Source: MAG-120531 sp963934855
GTDB taxonomy: Bacteria > Bacteroidota > Bacteroidia > Flavobacteriales > Flavobacteriaceae
Assembly (NCBI GenBank): GCA_963934855.1
Contig: CAWWAC010000001.1
Location: forward strand, 62,001-126,000
DNA length: 64,000 bases
Reading direction: 5' to 3'
Within the stretch, counting starts at the first letter, position 1; every line of letters begins with the position of its first letter. Below the pieces are notes generated by a model. The model saw nothing but the letters and a program-made list of their open reading frames with translations, was not told where the DNA came from and did no database searches. The translations under genes and the position numbers were made by a program. Shown here in pieces: positions 52,780-61,590 of the stretch.

Positions 52780-53909
52780 TACAACACTCCTTTTGTTGAA
52801 GGTAAAAATAATTTATTTGGATCTCTCTTAATAGCCATTTTAATAGCTTTAGCAAAAGCTTTAAAAATAGCTTCAATTTTATGATGCTCATTAGTACCTG
52901 TAGCCTTAATATTTAGGTTGGCTTTGGCTCCATCTGAAAAAGATTTAAAAAAATGCATAAACATTTCTGTCGGCATTTTTCCAACCATTTCTCTTTTGAA
53001 TTCGGCCTCCCAAACTAGCCAGTTTCTACCGCCAAAATCTATAGAAACTTGTGCTTCACAATCATCCATAGGCAAGCAAAAACCGTAGCGTTCTATCCCT
53101 AATTTATTGCCGAGGGCTTTGTGAAAAACTTCTCCAAGCGCAATAGCTGTATCCTCTATAGTGTGGTGCTCATCTACTGCTAAATCTCCACTCACTTGTA
53201 TGTCCATGTCTATGAGTCCATGTCTGGAGATTTGATCTAACATATGATCAAAGAAATCTATCCCAGTTCTTATTTTGGAATGACCCTTCCCATCTAAATC
53301 TAAGCGGATAGAAATCTTAGTTTCATTGGTATTGCGCACCAGGTTGTGCACACGCTCTCCCGCTCTAAGAAAAGTATAAATGGCCTCCCATTCTGTAGTT
53401 TCTAATGCAATAGCTTCCTTAATTCCTTTGGTCTGTGTAATTTCTTCTGCTCCTAAACCTCCTCCTTGATTTAAATAAAATGCCTTACAACCTAAGTTTT
53501 TTGCTAGAGCTACATCTGTGAGCCTATCGCCTATTACAAATGATTGAGCCAGATCGTAATCTCCCTCTATAAAATGCTGTAGAAGTTGCGTGCCAGGCTT
53601 TCGTGTTGGTCTATTGTCCTGAGCAAACGTCCTATCTATAATTACCTCTGAAAATTGAATCCCCTCTCTTTTAAAAGTATCAATAATAAAATTTTGAACA
53701 GGCCAAAAACTATCTTCTGGAAAAGAAGTAGTACCCAATCCGTCCTGGTTGCTTACCATCACCAATTCATAGTCTAATTCTGTAGCAATTTTTGCTAAGT
53801 ATTGAAATACTTTGGGATAAAACACCAGTTTTTCAAAAGCATCTATTTGGTAGTCTGGCGGCTCATTTATAAGGGTGCCATCACGGTCTATGAAAAGTAC
53901 TTTTTTCAT
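52779..53909 (-). CDS. hisB: HisB: histidinol-phosphatase / imidazoleglycerol-phosphate dehydratase
   Basis: The 376-residue bifunctional enzyme has an HAD phosphatase domain (FIDRDGTLINEP, about 1-165) and an IGP dehydratase domain (about 175-376; DEHHTIEDTAIALG, FKREMVGKMPTEMFMHFF, TNEHHKIEAIFKAFA). Both catalytic sets are intact. It overlaps hisC and hisH by TAATG junctions. Confidence 0.97.
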   Translation of the reverse strand: MKKVLFIDRDGTLINEPPDYQIDAFEKLVFYPKVFQYLAKIATELDYELVMVSNQDGLGTTSFPEDSFWPVQNFIIDTFKREGIQFSEVIIDRTFAQDNRPTRKPGTQLLQHFIEGDYDLAQSFVIGDRLTDVALAKNLGCKAFYLNQGGGLGAEEITQTKGIKEAIALETTEWEAIYTFLRAGERVHNLVRNTNETKISIRLDLDGKGHSKIRTGIDFFDHMLDQISRHGLIDMDIQVSGDLAVDEHHTIEDTAIALGEVFHKALGNKLGIERYGFCLPMDDCEAQVSIDFGGRNWLVWEAEFKREMVGKMPTEMFMHFFKSFSDGAKANLNIKATGTNEHHKIEAIFKAFAKAIKMAIKRDPNKLFLPSTKGVL

Positions 53910-54970
53910 TATAAAGTTCTTAAAGTATTTATGAGTGTGTTATTTTCTTGAGGAGTTCCCACTGTAAATCTAAGGGTGTTTTCACAGTGAAGCTGTTTGG
54001 ACCTGTTCCTTACCACAATTCCCTTGTTTAAAAGTTCTTGGTACCTCTGGGAAGCGTTGTCAACTCTGGCTAGAATAAAATTAGCATCTGAAGAAAAAAG
54101 AGTTTTCACAAATGGAACCGAAGCCAAGGCTGTTTCCAAACGCAGCTTTTCCCTGACAATAGTAGCTACTTCATTTTTAATAAGTGCTTGTTGCTCTATG
54201 CGCTCTGCTGCTTTTTGCTGACTCAGTACATTGACATTATAAGGTGGTTTTATTTTTAATAAAATCTGAATAATTTGTTTAGATGCCATGAGCACTCCTA
54301 GGCGAATACCTGCCAAGCCATAGGCCTTTGATAGGGTCTGAATAACTACCAAATTAGGGTATTGATCTAATAGTTTTATAAAGCTGTCTTGCTCACTAAA
54401 GTCTATATAGGCCTCATCTACCACTACTAAGCCCTTAAAGCTATTCAATAAGATCTTGACGTCATTCACATCCATTAAATTCCCAGTAGGGTTGTTTGGA
54501 CTGCAGACAAAAAGAAGTTTAGCCTCTGGTACAAAAGCTTTTAAAACAGCTTTAGTGTCTATTGAAAAATCTTTTTTCAGAGAGACTTCAATCTGGGTCA
54601 CCCCATTAATACCTGCTAAAACCTGGTACATGCCATAAGTGGGTGGTAGGGTAATAATACTGTCCTTATTAGGCTCACAAAAGGCTCTAAACAATAGGTC
54701 TAGAACTTCATCACTTCCATTTCCAAACAAGACCTGCTCTCCAGAAACTCCTTTTATTCTAGACCAAAGCTGCTTTAGAGAACGTTGTAATGGATCTGGA
54801 TATCTATTTAGTCCATTTTCATTGGGATTTTCATTAGCGTCTAAAAAAATCATTTGGGTACCGTCAGAAACATACTCATCTCTAGCAGAGGTATAAGGTG
54901 ACAAAACCTTTACATTTTCTCTACAAATGTCTAATGGATTAAAAAGTGGATTTGAATGGTTTGTACTCAT
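53909..54970 (-). CDS. hisC: Histidinol-phosphate aminotransferase
   Basis: The 353-residue PLP enzyme transaminates imidazole acetol phosphate. The PLP lysine is in QTLSKAYGLAGIRLGV, and CSPNNPTGNLM and VVDEAYIDF are further fold-type I marks. It begins 60 nt after hisD and overlaps hisB. Confidence 0.97.
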   Translation of the reverse strand: MSTNHSNPLFNPLDICRENVKVLSPYTSARDEYVSDGTQMIFLDANENPNENGLNRYPDPLQRSLKQLWSRIKGVSGEQVLFGNGSDEVLDLLFRAFCEPNKDSIITLPPTYGMYQVLAGINGVTQIEVSLKKDFSIDTKAVLKAFVPEAKLLFVCSPNNPTGNLMDVNDVKILLNSFKGLVVVDEAYIDFSEQDSFIKLLDQYPNLVVIQTLSKAYGLAGIRLGVLMASKQIIQILLKIKPPYNVNVLSQQKAAERIEQQALIKNEVATIVREKLRLETALASVPFVKTLFSSDANFILARVDNASQRYQELLNKGIVVRNRSKQLHCENTLRFTVGTPQENNTLINTLRTL

Positions 54971-55030
54971 TGAAATAAAGTAGTCTGTTTAGTTTATATA
55001 TATGATATTAGCTGTGTTTTATGTAACTGC

Positions 55031-56323
55031 TTATCTAAAATCTTTGATGGCTTTTAATCTAATACTCACTGCATTTTTATGTGCTTCTAAGCCTTCTGCT
55101 GCTGCCATTAATTCTATTGTTGTTCCCAGACTTTGTAGCCCCTTTGGGCTTATTTTTTGAAAGGTCATTTGCTTTAAAAACGAATCTAAATTAACCCCGC
55201 TGTATTGCTTTGCATAACCATTAGTAGGTAGGGTGTGATTGGTTCCTGAAGCGTAATCTCCCGCACTTTCTGGACTGTAATTACCAATAAAAACAGAGCC
55301 TGCAGCGCTTAAATTATCTAAATAATAAGATTCGTCTTCTACACAAAGAATATAGTGTTCTGGACCGTAAAGGTTTATTAAAGCCACTGCAGATTCTTTA
55401 TTTGGCATTAAAATGATCTTACTATTCTCAATGGCTTTTTGAGCAATCTCCTTTCTAGGTAATACAGCCAACTGCATTTCTAAAGCTGCAGTAACGGCTG
55501 CAATGAGTGGCTTATAAGTAGTGACAAAAATCACTTGGCTGTCTGGACCGTGTTCTGCTTGTGAAAGCAGATCTGAAGCTATAAAGGTAGCATCTCCACT
55601 TTGGTCTGCCATGACTAATAATTCGCTAGGGCCTGCTGGCATATCTATAGCTACAGCGTGCCTAGTAGCCCATTGTTTGGCTGCTGTGACATACTGGTTA
55701 CCAGGGCCAAATATCTTGTATACGCTTGGAATTTGAGCGGTTCCAAAAGTCATGGCTGCAATAGCCTGAATACCACCAACTTTAAATATCTGTGTCACAC
55801 CGCAAAGAGCTGCTGTATACAAAATGGCAGGGTGAACAAACCCTTCCTTATTGGGTGGCGTACATAGTACTATTTCCTGACAAGTGGCAATTTTTGCAGG
55901 TACTGCTAGCATAAGTATGGTAGAAAACAAAGGGGCACTCCCTCCGGGTATATAAATACCAACCTTTTCTATAGGGCGTTTTTCTTGCCAACAAAGCACG
56001 CCAGGAATATTTTCTACATAAACCGGCGCTGTTTTCTGAGCTTGGTGAAAGGCTGTGATTTGTTCTTTAGCTTGCTTTATGGCTAGCTTTAAAGCTTCTG
56101 AAACCTTATGCTCTGCCGTAGCTATTTCTGCTTTAGTTACTCTAAAATCACTAATAGCAAGCCCATCAAACTTTTCTGTATACTTTGAAAGGGCTATATC
56201 TCCCTCTGAAGCCACTTGTCCAAAAACCTCAGAAACAATAGATTCTAGCTCTTGATAAGAAGCGGTAGGCCTTTTTAATAGTTCAAACCAAGCCGACGCT
56301 TGTGGGTTGTTGTACACTTTCAT
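55031..56323 (-). CDS. hisD: Histidinol dehydrogenase
   Basis: The 430-residue zinc enzyme oxidises histidinol to histidine. The ATG at 56323 (MKVYNNPQASAWF) is chosen; the frame to 56344 begins inside hisG without added conserved residues. GPGNQYVTAAKQ, IDMPAGPSELLV and SQAEHGPDSQV are family motifs, and YASGTNHTLPT holds the catalytic-region His. The start is 1 nt past the hisG stop. Confidence 0.96.
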   Translation of the reverse strand: MKVYNNPQASAWFELLKRPTASYQELESIVSEVFGQVASEGDIALSKYTEKFDGLAISDFRVTKAEIATAEHKVSEALKLAIKQAKEQITAFHQAQKTAPVYVENIPGVLCWQEKRPIEKVGIYIPGGSAPLFSTILMLAVPAKIATCQEIVLCTPPNKEGFVHPAILYTAALCGVTQIFKVGGIQAIAAMTFGTAQIPSVYKIFGPGNQYVTAAKQWATRHAVAIDMPAGPSELLVMADQSGDATFIASDLLSQAEHGPDSQVIFVTTYKPLIAAVTAALEMQLAVLPRKEIAQKAIENSKIILMPNKESAVALINLYGPEHYILCVEDESYYLDNLSAAGSVFIGNYSPESAGDYASGTNHTLPTNGYAKQYSGVNLDSFLKQMTFQKISPKGLQSLGTTIELMAAAEGLEAHKNAVSIRLKAIKDFR

Positions 56324-56324
56324 A

Positions 56325-57185
56325 TTATAAAACCATTTTTTCAATAGGACATACTAAAATACTCTCTGCGCCAGCAATCTTTAGCTGATCTATTACTTCC
56401 CAGAAAGTGTCTTTACCAATCACAGTGTGAACAGAACTCCAGCCAGCTTCTGCCAGTGGCAAAATAGTAGGACTTTTCATGCCAGGCAAAATTTTTAAAA
56501 CCTGGTCTAGTTTATCATTAGGTACATTTAACAAAACATACTTAGCGTCTCTAGCCCTTAAAACAGCTTGAATTCTAAAAAGTAATTGGTCTAAAATGGG
56601 CTGCACCTCAGAAATGATTTTAGGAGACACAGCTAATACCGCCTCACTTTTTAATATCACTGCCACCTCTTTTAGGTTATTCTTAAACAAAGTGCTCCCA
56701 CTGGACACAATATCACAAATGGCGTCTGCTAACCCAATATTAGGGGCAATTTCTACAGAGCCATTAATAAGGTGAATGTCTGCTTGAATACCATTCTTAG
56801 TTAAATACTCTTTTACAGTATTTGGATAAGAAGTAGCTATTCGTTGACCATTAAAGTCTGACACTCCTTTAAAAGTTTTTCCTTTTGGAATGGCCATGGA
56901 TACTTTACACTTAGAAAAGCCTAATTTTTCTACTATTTGAATGCCAGTACCTTTTTCAATGAGTACATTTTCTCCAATAATGGCTAAGTCTACTACTCCG
57001 TCTTTTAAATACTGTGGTATATCTCCATTTCTTAAATAAAAGACCTCTAAATCAAAGTTTCTAGCAAGGACTTTTAATTGGTCCTTACCGTTATCTATAG
57101 AAATTCCACAATCCTTTAAAAGGGCTAAGGAATCTTCATTTAAACGACCACTTTTTTGGATCGCAATCTTAATTCTTTTTTTCAT
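56325..57185 (-). CDS. hisG: ATP phosphoribosyltransferase, long form
   Basis: The 286-residue HisG catalyses the first committed step of histidine synthesis. It is the long (HisG_L) type, with an ACT/PII-like C-terminal regulatory domain (about 210-286; KYVLLNVPNDKLDQV, LPLAEAGWSSVHTVI), so feedback inhibition by histidine is expected. The catalytic domain opens IKIAIQKSGRLNEDSL, with ATSYPNTVKEYL further on. It is the first structural gene of the operon and lies 29 nt after a leader terminator that can attenuate it. Confidence 0.96.
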   Translation of the reverse strand: MKKRIKIAIQKSGRLNEDSLALLKDCGISIDNGKDQLKVLARNFDLEVFYLRNGDIPQYLKDGVVDLAIIGENVLIEKGTGIQIVEKLGFSKCKVSMAIPKGKTFKGVSDFNGQRIATSYPNTVKEYLTKNGIQADIHLINGSVEIAPNIGLADAICDIVSSGSTLFKNNLKEVAVILKSEAVLAVSPKIISEVQPILDQLLFRIQAVLRARDAKYVLLNVPNDKLDQVLKILPGMKSPTILPLAEAGWSSVHTVIGKDTFWEVIDQLKIAGAESILVCPIEKMVL

Positions 57186-57214
57186 AATAGGAATATACTG
57201 AAATTGGGATTAAT

Positions 57215-57248
57215 AAAAAAAACCCGTTTGATTGCTCAAACGGGTTTT
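57215..57248 (-). terminator. Leader terminator (attenuator) of the his operon
   Basis: On the minus strand AAAACCCGTTTGA pairs perfectly with its complement over 13 bp around a GCAA loop and ends in eight T. It lies between the His-rich leader peptide and hisG, so full transcription of the operon needs read-through. Confidence 0.9.
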
Positions 57249-57277
57249 AATATAGCTGGTTTTACTCAACAATATAC

Positions 57278-57331
57278 TTACCTCGCCTGAGCGCAGTGGT
57301 GTATATGATGATGTATATTTATCTTTTTCAT
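57278..57331 (-). CDS. His leader peptide (HisL-like)
   Basis: An ATG at 57331 opens a 17-codon frame, MKKINIHHHIHHCAQAR, ended by TAA at 57278. Five of the six codons at 57313-57296 are histidine (CAT CAT CAT ATA CAC CAC). The peptide likely has no role except translation as a sensor of charged tRNA-His. It is too short for normal ORF calling. Confidence 0.85.
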   Translation of the reverse strand: MKKINIHHHIHHCAQAR

Positions 57332-57384
57332 AATAAGTGGCTAATTTATGAATTTTTATTCAGTTGTAATAAATAAAAACTTAA

Positions 57385-57414
57385 ATATCACAAGCTGTAC
57401 CCTGGCTGTGATAT
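57385..57414 (-). terminator. Probable terminator after the SPFH gene
   Basis: ATATCACA and TGTGATAT form an 8-bp stem with a bulged A and two more G-C pairs (GC/GC) inside, loop 9 nt. It lies 11 nt after the SPFH gene stop and is followed on the minus strand by a T-rich tract. It separates that gene from the his leader. Confidence 0.6.
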
Positions 57415-57425
57415 ATATATGTTAT

Positions 57426-58241
57426 TTAATTATTCCCAAGAATAATAGGCAATCCAGATTTTCCACTACCTATCACAATTACCTTAGAATTAGGTGATTC
57501 TGAAAGTTTAACAGTAGCTTCAATACCTTTATCTTGAAGAATTTTGTCTGTTAGTGACGCACTTAAAATCCTATTGGCGTCTGCTTTACCTTGGGCTTCA
57601 ATAATCTGACGCTCTGCCTCTTTCTGAGCCGTAACTAATTTAAACTCGTACTCTAAAGATTCTTGCTCTTGCTTTAATTTGCGCTCAATAGCTTCCTTAA
57701 TAGTAGCTGGCAAAGTCACATCTCTTACTAGTATTTCATTGAGTTGGATGTATTGGCCATCTACAATTTTCTTAGTCTCTTCGTAAATTTCTGCCTGAAT
57801 GGCGTCTCTTTTACTAGAGTACAATTGTTCTGGTGTATAACGCCCAACAACTGAACGAGCAGCAGAACGAATGGTAGGCAATAATATTCTTTGGATGTAA
57901 TTCTCCCCTTTTTCTTGGTGCAACTTTCCTAAAGACTCATACTCAGGAGAAAACCATGCAGAAGCGTCTAATCTGATTTCCAATCCATTAGATGAAAGTA
58001 CCTGCATTTTTTCAAAAACTTCCTGTTGACGTACTTCATAAATAAAAACCCTATTCCAAGGAGCTATTACATGAAAACCTTCGCCTAAAGGCGGCTCATC
58101 TGTTACTACACCTTCATCAAAGGTTCTGTATAATACACCAGCCTTTCCAGAGCCAATAGTCAAAGTAGATTTTGAAACAAAAACAATCAGAATAATAAAA
58201 GCAATAATCAGCGGCAAAGCCACTTTAGGTAATTTATCCAT
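57426..58241 (-). CDS. Prohibitin-like SPFH/Band 7 membrane protein
   Basis: The 271-residue protein has an N-terminal membrane segment (about 6-24, VALPLIIAFIILIVFVSK) and a prohibitin-type SPFH domain (about 30-210) rich in charged helices near 180-225 (KEAIERKLKQEQESLEYEFKLVTAQKEAERQIIEAQGKADANRI). By family it makes large ring-like assemblies on the membrane that control AAA proteases such as FtsH. It is monocistronic. Confidence 0.9.
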   Translation of the reverse strand: MDKLPKVALPLIIAFIILIVFVSKSTLTIGSGKAGVLYRTFDEGVVTDEPPLGEGFHVIAPWNRVFIYEVRQQEVFEKMQVLSSNGLEIRLDASAWFSPEYESLGKLHQEKGENYIQRILLPTIRSAARSVVGRYTPEQLYSSKRDAIQAEIYEETKKIVDGQYIQLNEILVRDVTLPATIKEAIERKLKQEQESLEYEFKLVTAQKEAERQIIEAQGKADANRILSASLTDKILQDKGIEATVKLSESPNSKVIVIGSGKSGLPIILGNN

Positions 58242-58288
58242 AATTTTTAATTTTTACAATTTATATAAAGGTACAACAAAAATGGGGC

Positions 58289-59035
58289 TTAGGTAAGCAT
58301 TCCGCCATCTACATTTAGCACCTGACCGCTAATGTATGCAGATAGATCAGAGGCTAAGAACACACAAGCATTGGCCACATCCTCTGGAGTCCCCCCACGT
58401 TTTAGTGGAATGCCGTCCCTCCAGCTTTGAACCGTTTTTTCATCTAATTTATCTGTCATCTCAGTCTCTATAAAACCTGGGGCAATGGCATTGCAGCGTA
58501 TATTTCTAGATCCTAATTCAAGGGCAATAGACTTGGTAAATCCAATCATTCCAGCCTTAGAAGCTGCATAATTAGACTGACCTGCGTTTCCTTTAACTCC
58601 TACCACACTACTCATATTAACAATACTCCCTGAGCGCTGCTTTAAAAAGGTTCTCTGAACTGCTTTTGTCATATTAAAAACAGACTTTAAGTTAATTTCT
58701 ACAACTGAATCAAAATCTTCTTCTGACATTCTCATAAGTAAGTTGTCTTTGGTAACCCCTGCATTATTTACCAATATATCAATGGTGCCAAAATCTGCTA
58801 GCACAGTGGAAATTAACGCTTCTGCTTGGTCAAATTTAGAGGCGTCACTTTTGTAGGCTTTTGCCTTTACACCCATTGCTGTTAATGCTGATTCCAAAGC
58901 CAAGGCAGGCGCTTCACTAGAGGCGTAGGTAAATGCTATGCTGGCTCCATGAGCAGCAAATACCTTAGCAATCCCCATTCCAATACCCCTACTAGCACCT
59001 GTAATAACAGCTACTTTATTTTCTAATAGTTTCAT
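58289..59035 (-). CDS. fabG: 3-oxoacyl-[acyl-carrier-protein] reductase
   Basis: The 248-residue short-chain dehydrogenase reduces beta-ketoacyl-ACP in fatty acid synthesis. It has TGASRGIGMGIAKVF (NADPH loop), NNAGVTKDNLLMRM, the catalytic Ser and YAASK, and the C-terminal YISGQVLNVDGGM, all typical of FabG. It is not beside other fab genes. SDR paralogues can look alike, but the NNAGVTKDNL segment argues for FabG itself. Confidence 0.93.
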   Translation of the reverse strand: MKLLENKVAVITGASRGIGMGIAKVFAAHGASIAFTYASSEAPALALESALTAMGVKAKAYKSDASKFDQAEALISTVLADFGTIDILVNNAGVTKDNLLMRMSEEDFDSVVEINLKSVFNMTKAVQRTFLKQRSGSIVNMSSVVGVKGNAGQSNYAASKAGMIGFTKSIALELGSRNIRCNAIAPGFIETEMTDKLDEKTVQSWRDGIPLKRGGTPEDVANACVFLASDLSAYISGQVLNVDGGMLT

Positions 59036-59095
59036 ATGTCGTTGTTTAAAAAATTAGATGTGATGTAAATATACACGATGTACAGAAATGACTTC

Positions 59096-59121
59096 AAAAA
59101 AAATCCCGCAAAAAGCGGGAT
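59096..59121 (-). terminator. Intrinsic terminator of sucD
   Basis: ATCCCGC and GCGGGAT form a 7-bp stem around AAAAA; on the minus strand the stem is followed by seven T. It lies 20 nt after the sucD stop. Confidence 0.85.
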
Positions 59122-59141
59122 CTTATTACTAAAAGGAATAA

Positions 59142-60014
59142 TTACCCCAATACTTCTTTAACTTTTTTCCCAATCTCTGCTGGTGAATCTACCACGTAAA
59201 TGCCGCAGGCTCTCATAATGGCTTTTTTAGCCTGTGCTGTGTCATCGCTTCCTCCAACAATAGCGCCAGCGTGACCCATAGTTCTTCCTGCAGGAGCTGT
59301 TTCACCTGCAATAAATCCAATCACAGGTTTTTTACTCCCACTTGCTTTATACCAATTGGCAGCATCTGCTTCTAACTGGCCTCCAATTTCACCTATCATA
59401 ACAACGGCTGTTGTTTCTGGATCATTGATTAAAAGTTCTACAGCTTCTTTTGTAGTAGTCCCAATGATAGGATCTCCTCCAATTCCAATAGCTGTGCTTA
59501 TTCCTAAACCTTGTCTCACTACTTGGTCTGCAGCTTCATAGGTGAGAGTTCCAGATTTTGATACAATACCTACAGTCCCTTTTTGAAAAACAAATCCTGG
59601 CATAATGCCCACTTTAGCTTCCCCTGGTGTTATTACTCCCGGACAGTTAGGGCCAATAAGTCTGGTAGGCATATGCTTAATATATTCATTCACTTTTACC
59701 ATATCTGCTATAGGAATACCTTCAGTGATAGTAATAATCACTTTAATACCAGCATCTGCTGCTTCCATAATAGCGTCGGCCGCAAAGGCCGGAGGAACAA
59801 ATAAAATAGAAGTATCTGCACCAACTTGATTAACAGCATCTGAAACCGTGTTAAAAACAGGTCTTCCAAGGTGCGTCTGACCCCCTTTTCCAGGAGTAAC
59901 ACCCCCTACCACTTGGGTACCATAAGCAATCATTTGCTCTGCGTGGAAGGTTCCCTCTCCACCAGTAAAACCTTGAACAATAATCTTGGAATCTTTATTG
60001 ATTAAAACACTCAT
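59142..60014 (-). CDS. sucD: Succinyl-CoA synthetase alpha subunit
   Basis: The 290-residue subunit binds CoA and carries the phosphohistidine. The CoA-binding GFTGGEGTFHAEQMIAYGT, the RLIGPNCPGVITP loop and the active His in GHAGAIVGG (about residue 247) are present. It works in the TCA cycle with SucC, which is not in the window. An exact TATTTTTG promoter element lies 23 nt upstream. Confidence 0.97.
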   Translation of the reverse strand: MSVLINKDSKIIVQGFTGGEGTFHAEQMIAYGTQVVGGVTPGKGGQTHLGRPVFNTVSDAVNQVGADTSILFVPPAFAADAIMEAADAGIKVIITITEGIPIADMVKVNEYIKHMPTRLIGPNCPGVITPGEAKVGIMPGFVFQKGTVGIVSKSGTLTYEAADQVVRQGLGISTAIGIGGDPIIGTTTKEAVELLINDPETTAVVMIGEIGGQLEADAANWYKASGSKKPVIGFIAGETAPAGRTMGHAGAIVGGSDDTAQAKKAIMRACGIYVVDSPAEIGKKVKEVLG

Positions 60015-60037
60015 ATCTGAATTGTATAAATTTTACG

Positions 60038-60045
60038 CAAAAATA
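60038..60045 (-). promoter_or_regulatory. -7 promoter element (TATTTTTG) of sucD
   Basis: On the minus strand TATTTTTG matches TAnnTTTG exactly, 23 nt before the sucD ATG. It implies that sucD has its own promoter although the upstream gene is on the same strand. Confidence 0.55.
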
Positions 60046-60080
60046 GCCTTTTGTAAGTGAAAAGTAAAAATTTAACAAGC

Positions 60081-61013
60081 TTAATTCTGTTTGTTTTGAA
60101 ACAATTTGGGCAATTGTTTTAGCTGAGCCAATTGCTTTAATTGCTCTCTAGATTCTTGTACAGGGGTGCCAAAATAAGATTTGCCTCCAGCAATAGATTT
60201 AGTTACGCCTGTTTGGCCCATCACAACCGCTTTTTCTCCAATAGTAATCCCACTAGTGGTTCCTACTTGGCCCCACAAAGTTACACGGTCTTCAATAATC
60301 ACACAGCCAGCTACGCCAGTTTGAGAAGCAATAAGACAGTGTTTACCAATACGGGTGTCGTGCCCAATGTGAACTTGGTTATCTAGCTTAGTTCCTGTTC
60401 CTATAATAGTGGTGCCACTCACTCCTCTGTCTATTGTGCAAAGGGCACCAATAGCTACATGGTCTTCTATCTTTACTGTCCCTGAAGACAACAGTTGATC
60501 ATGACCACTCTCTCTGTTTTTATAATAAAATGCATCTGCGCCTATTACTGTTCCAGCATGAATAGTCACATAGTCTCCAATTTCACAGTAGTCATAAATG
60601 ACTACATTGGGGTGAATGATACAATTTTTTCCAATTTTTACGTGATTTCCTAAAAATACCTGCGGTTGAATAAGTGTATTTTCTCCAATAACGGCAGTAG
60701 GTGCTATGCTTACAGAGGCTGGTATAAATGGATTAAAATGGTTGCTTAACTTATTAAAATCTGAAAATGGGTCTTCAGAAATTAATAAACTTTTCCCTTC
60801 TGGGCAGTCTACCTGCTTATTAATGAGAATAGTAGTTGCTTTAGAATTTAAAGCCTTGTTATAATATTTAGGATGGTCCACAAAAACAATATCTCCTGGA
60901 GTCACTACATGAATTTCATTCATGCCAAAAATAGCAGATTCTGGATTTCCAACAAACGGAATTTGCAAGAATTCAGCAATTTCTTGTAGCGTCTGAACTT
61001 TAGAAAATTTCAT
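60081..61013 (-). CDS. LpxD-like UDP-3-O-acylglucosamine N-acyltransferase paralogue
   Basis: The 310-residue hexapeptide-repeat protein has an LpxD N-terminal domain (TLQEIAEFLQIPFVG) and a left-handed beta-helix. The catalytic-type His lies in NQVHIGHDTRIG. Residues that bind UDP-GlcNAc appear less conserved than in the gene at 24482 (GADAFYYKNRESGHDQL replaces GADGFGYR...). It follows efp by 6 nt. It may acylate another sugar or act with a different acyl length; not decided by sequence. Confidence 0.8.
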   Translation of the reverse strand: MKFSKVQTLQEIAEFLQIPFVGNPESAIFGMNEIHVVTPGDIVFVDHPKYYNKALNSKATTILINKQVDCPEGKSLLISEDPFSDFNKLSNHFNPFIPASVSIAPTAVIGENTLIQPQVFLGNHVKIGKNCIIHPNVVIYDYCEIGDYVTIHAGTVIGADAFYYKNRESGHDQLLSSGTVKIEDHVAIGALCTIDRGVSGTTIIGTGTKLDNQVHIGHDTRIGKHCLIASQTGVAGCVIIEDRVTLWGQVGTTSGITIGEKAVVMGQTGVTKSIAGGKSYFGTPVQESREQLKQLAQLKQLPKLFQNKQN

Positions 61014-61019
61014 TTGAAT

Positions 61020-61586
61020 CTATTCTTTAACTCTTTCTAAATAGGCATACTTTTCAGTATCTATTTTAATCTTATCCCCTTCATTAATAAAAAGAGGTAC
61101 ATTTATTTGAGCTCCTGTTTCTACAGTTGCTGGTTTGGTGGCGTTAGTAGCTGTGTTTCCTTTAACTCCAGGCTCTGCATAAGTAACCTCTAACACAATG
61201 CTGGCTGGCATGTCCACAGATAAAGGAGCACTGTCTTCTGTATTAAATAAAATGGTGACCACAGTACCTTCTTTTAGTAAGTTAGCAGCGTCTAAAGAAG
61301 ACTCTGGCAAGGTAATTTGATTAAAGTCTTCCGTATTCATAAAATGATAGCTGTCTCCCTCAGCGTATAAAAACTGATATGAGCGTGTTTCTACACGAAC
61401 ATCTTCAATTTTATGACCTGCAGAAAAAGTATTGTCTAATACTTTACCTGTACTCACACTTCTAAGTTTTGTCCTTACAAAAGCAGGACCTTTTCCTGGC
61501 TTTACATGTAAGAATTCAATGATTTTGTAAATGTCGTTATTGTATCTAATGCACAATCCTTTTCTAATTTCTGATGTCGATGCCAT
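61020..61586 (-). CDS. efp: Elongation factor P
   Basis: The 188-residue factor rescues ribosomes stalled at polyproline. The KOW-like N-terminal domain has KPGKGPAFVRTKLRS with the tip Lys32 (E. coli K34), and the oligonucleotide-binding domains follow (YLYAEGD-type region, TIDMP-like SVDMPASIVLEV). The PGKG tip and the lysine suggest that it could be modified or used unmodified. No epmA/epmB genes are visible. Its place between lpxA and an LpxD paralogue is a common flavobacterial arrangement. Confidence 0.96.
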   Translation of the reverse strand: MASTSEIRKGLCIRYNNDIYKIIEFLHVKPGKGPAFVRTKLRSVSTGKVLDNTFSAGHKIEDVRVETRSYQFLYAEGDSYHFMNTEDFNQITLPESSLDAANLLKEGTVVTILFNTEDSAPLSVDMPASIVLEVTYAEPGVKGNTATNATKPATVETGAQINVPLFINEGDKIKIDTEKYAYLERVKE

Positions 61587-61590
61587 AAGT

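Larger units (their letters stand above)
57215..57331 (-). promoter_or_regulatory. his operon transcription attenuator (leader peptide, antiterminator, terminator)
   Basis: The segment GCTCAGGCG (57292-57284), just after the histidine codons, can pair with CGTTTGAGC (57242-57234) in the terminator's 5' arm, giving 9 bp (two G-U). That structure excludes the 13-bp terminator. A ribosome stalled at the first histidine codons would leave GCTCAGGCG free and favour read-through; one that reaches the TAA at 57280-57278 would cover it and allow termination. This is the classic amino-acid attenuation logic. I infer it from sequence; no data support it here. A weak -7-like TAAATTAG lies upstream at 57341-57348. 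Confidence 0.78.
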
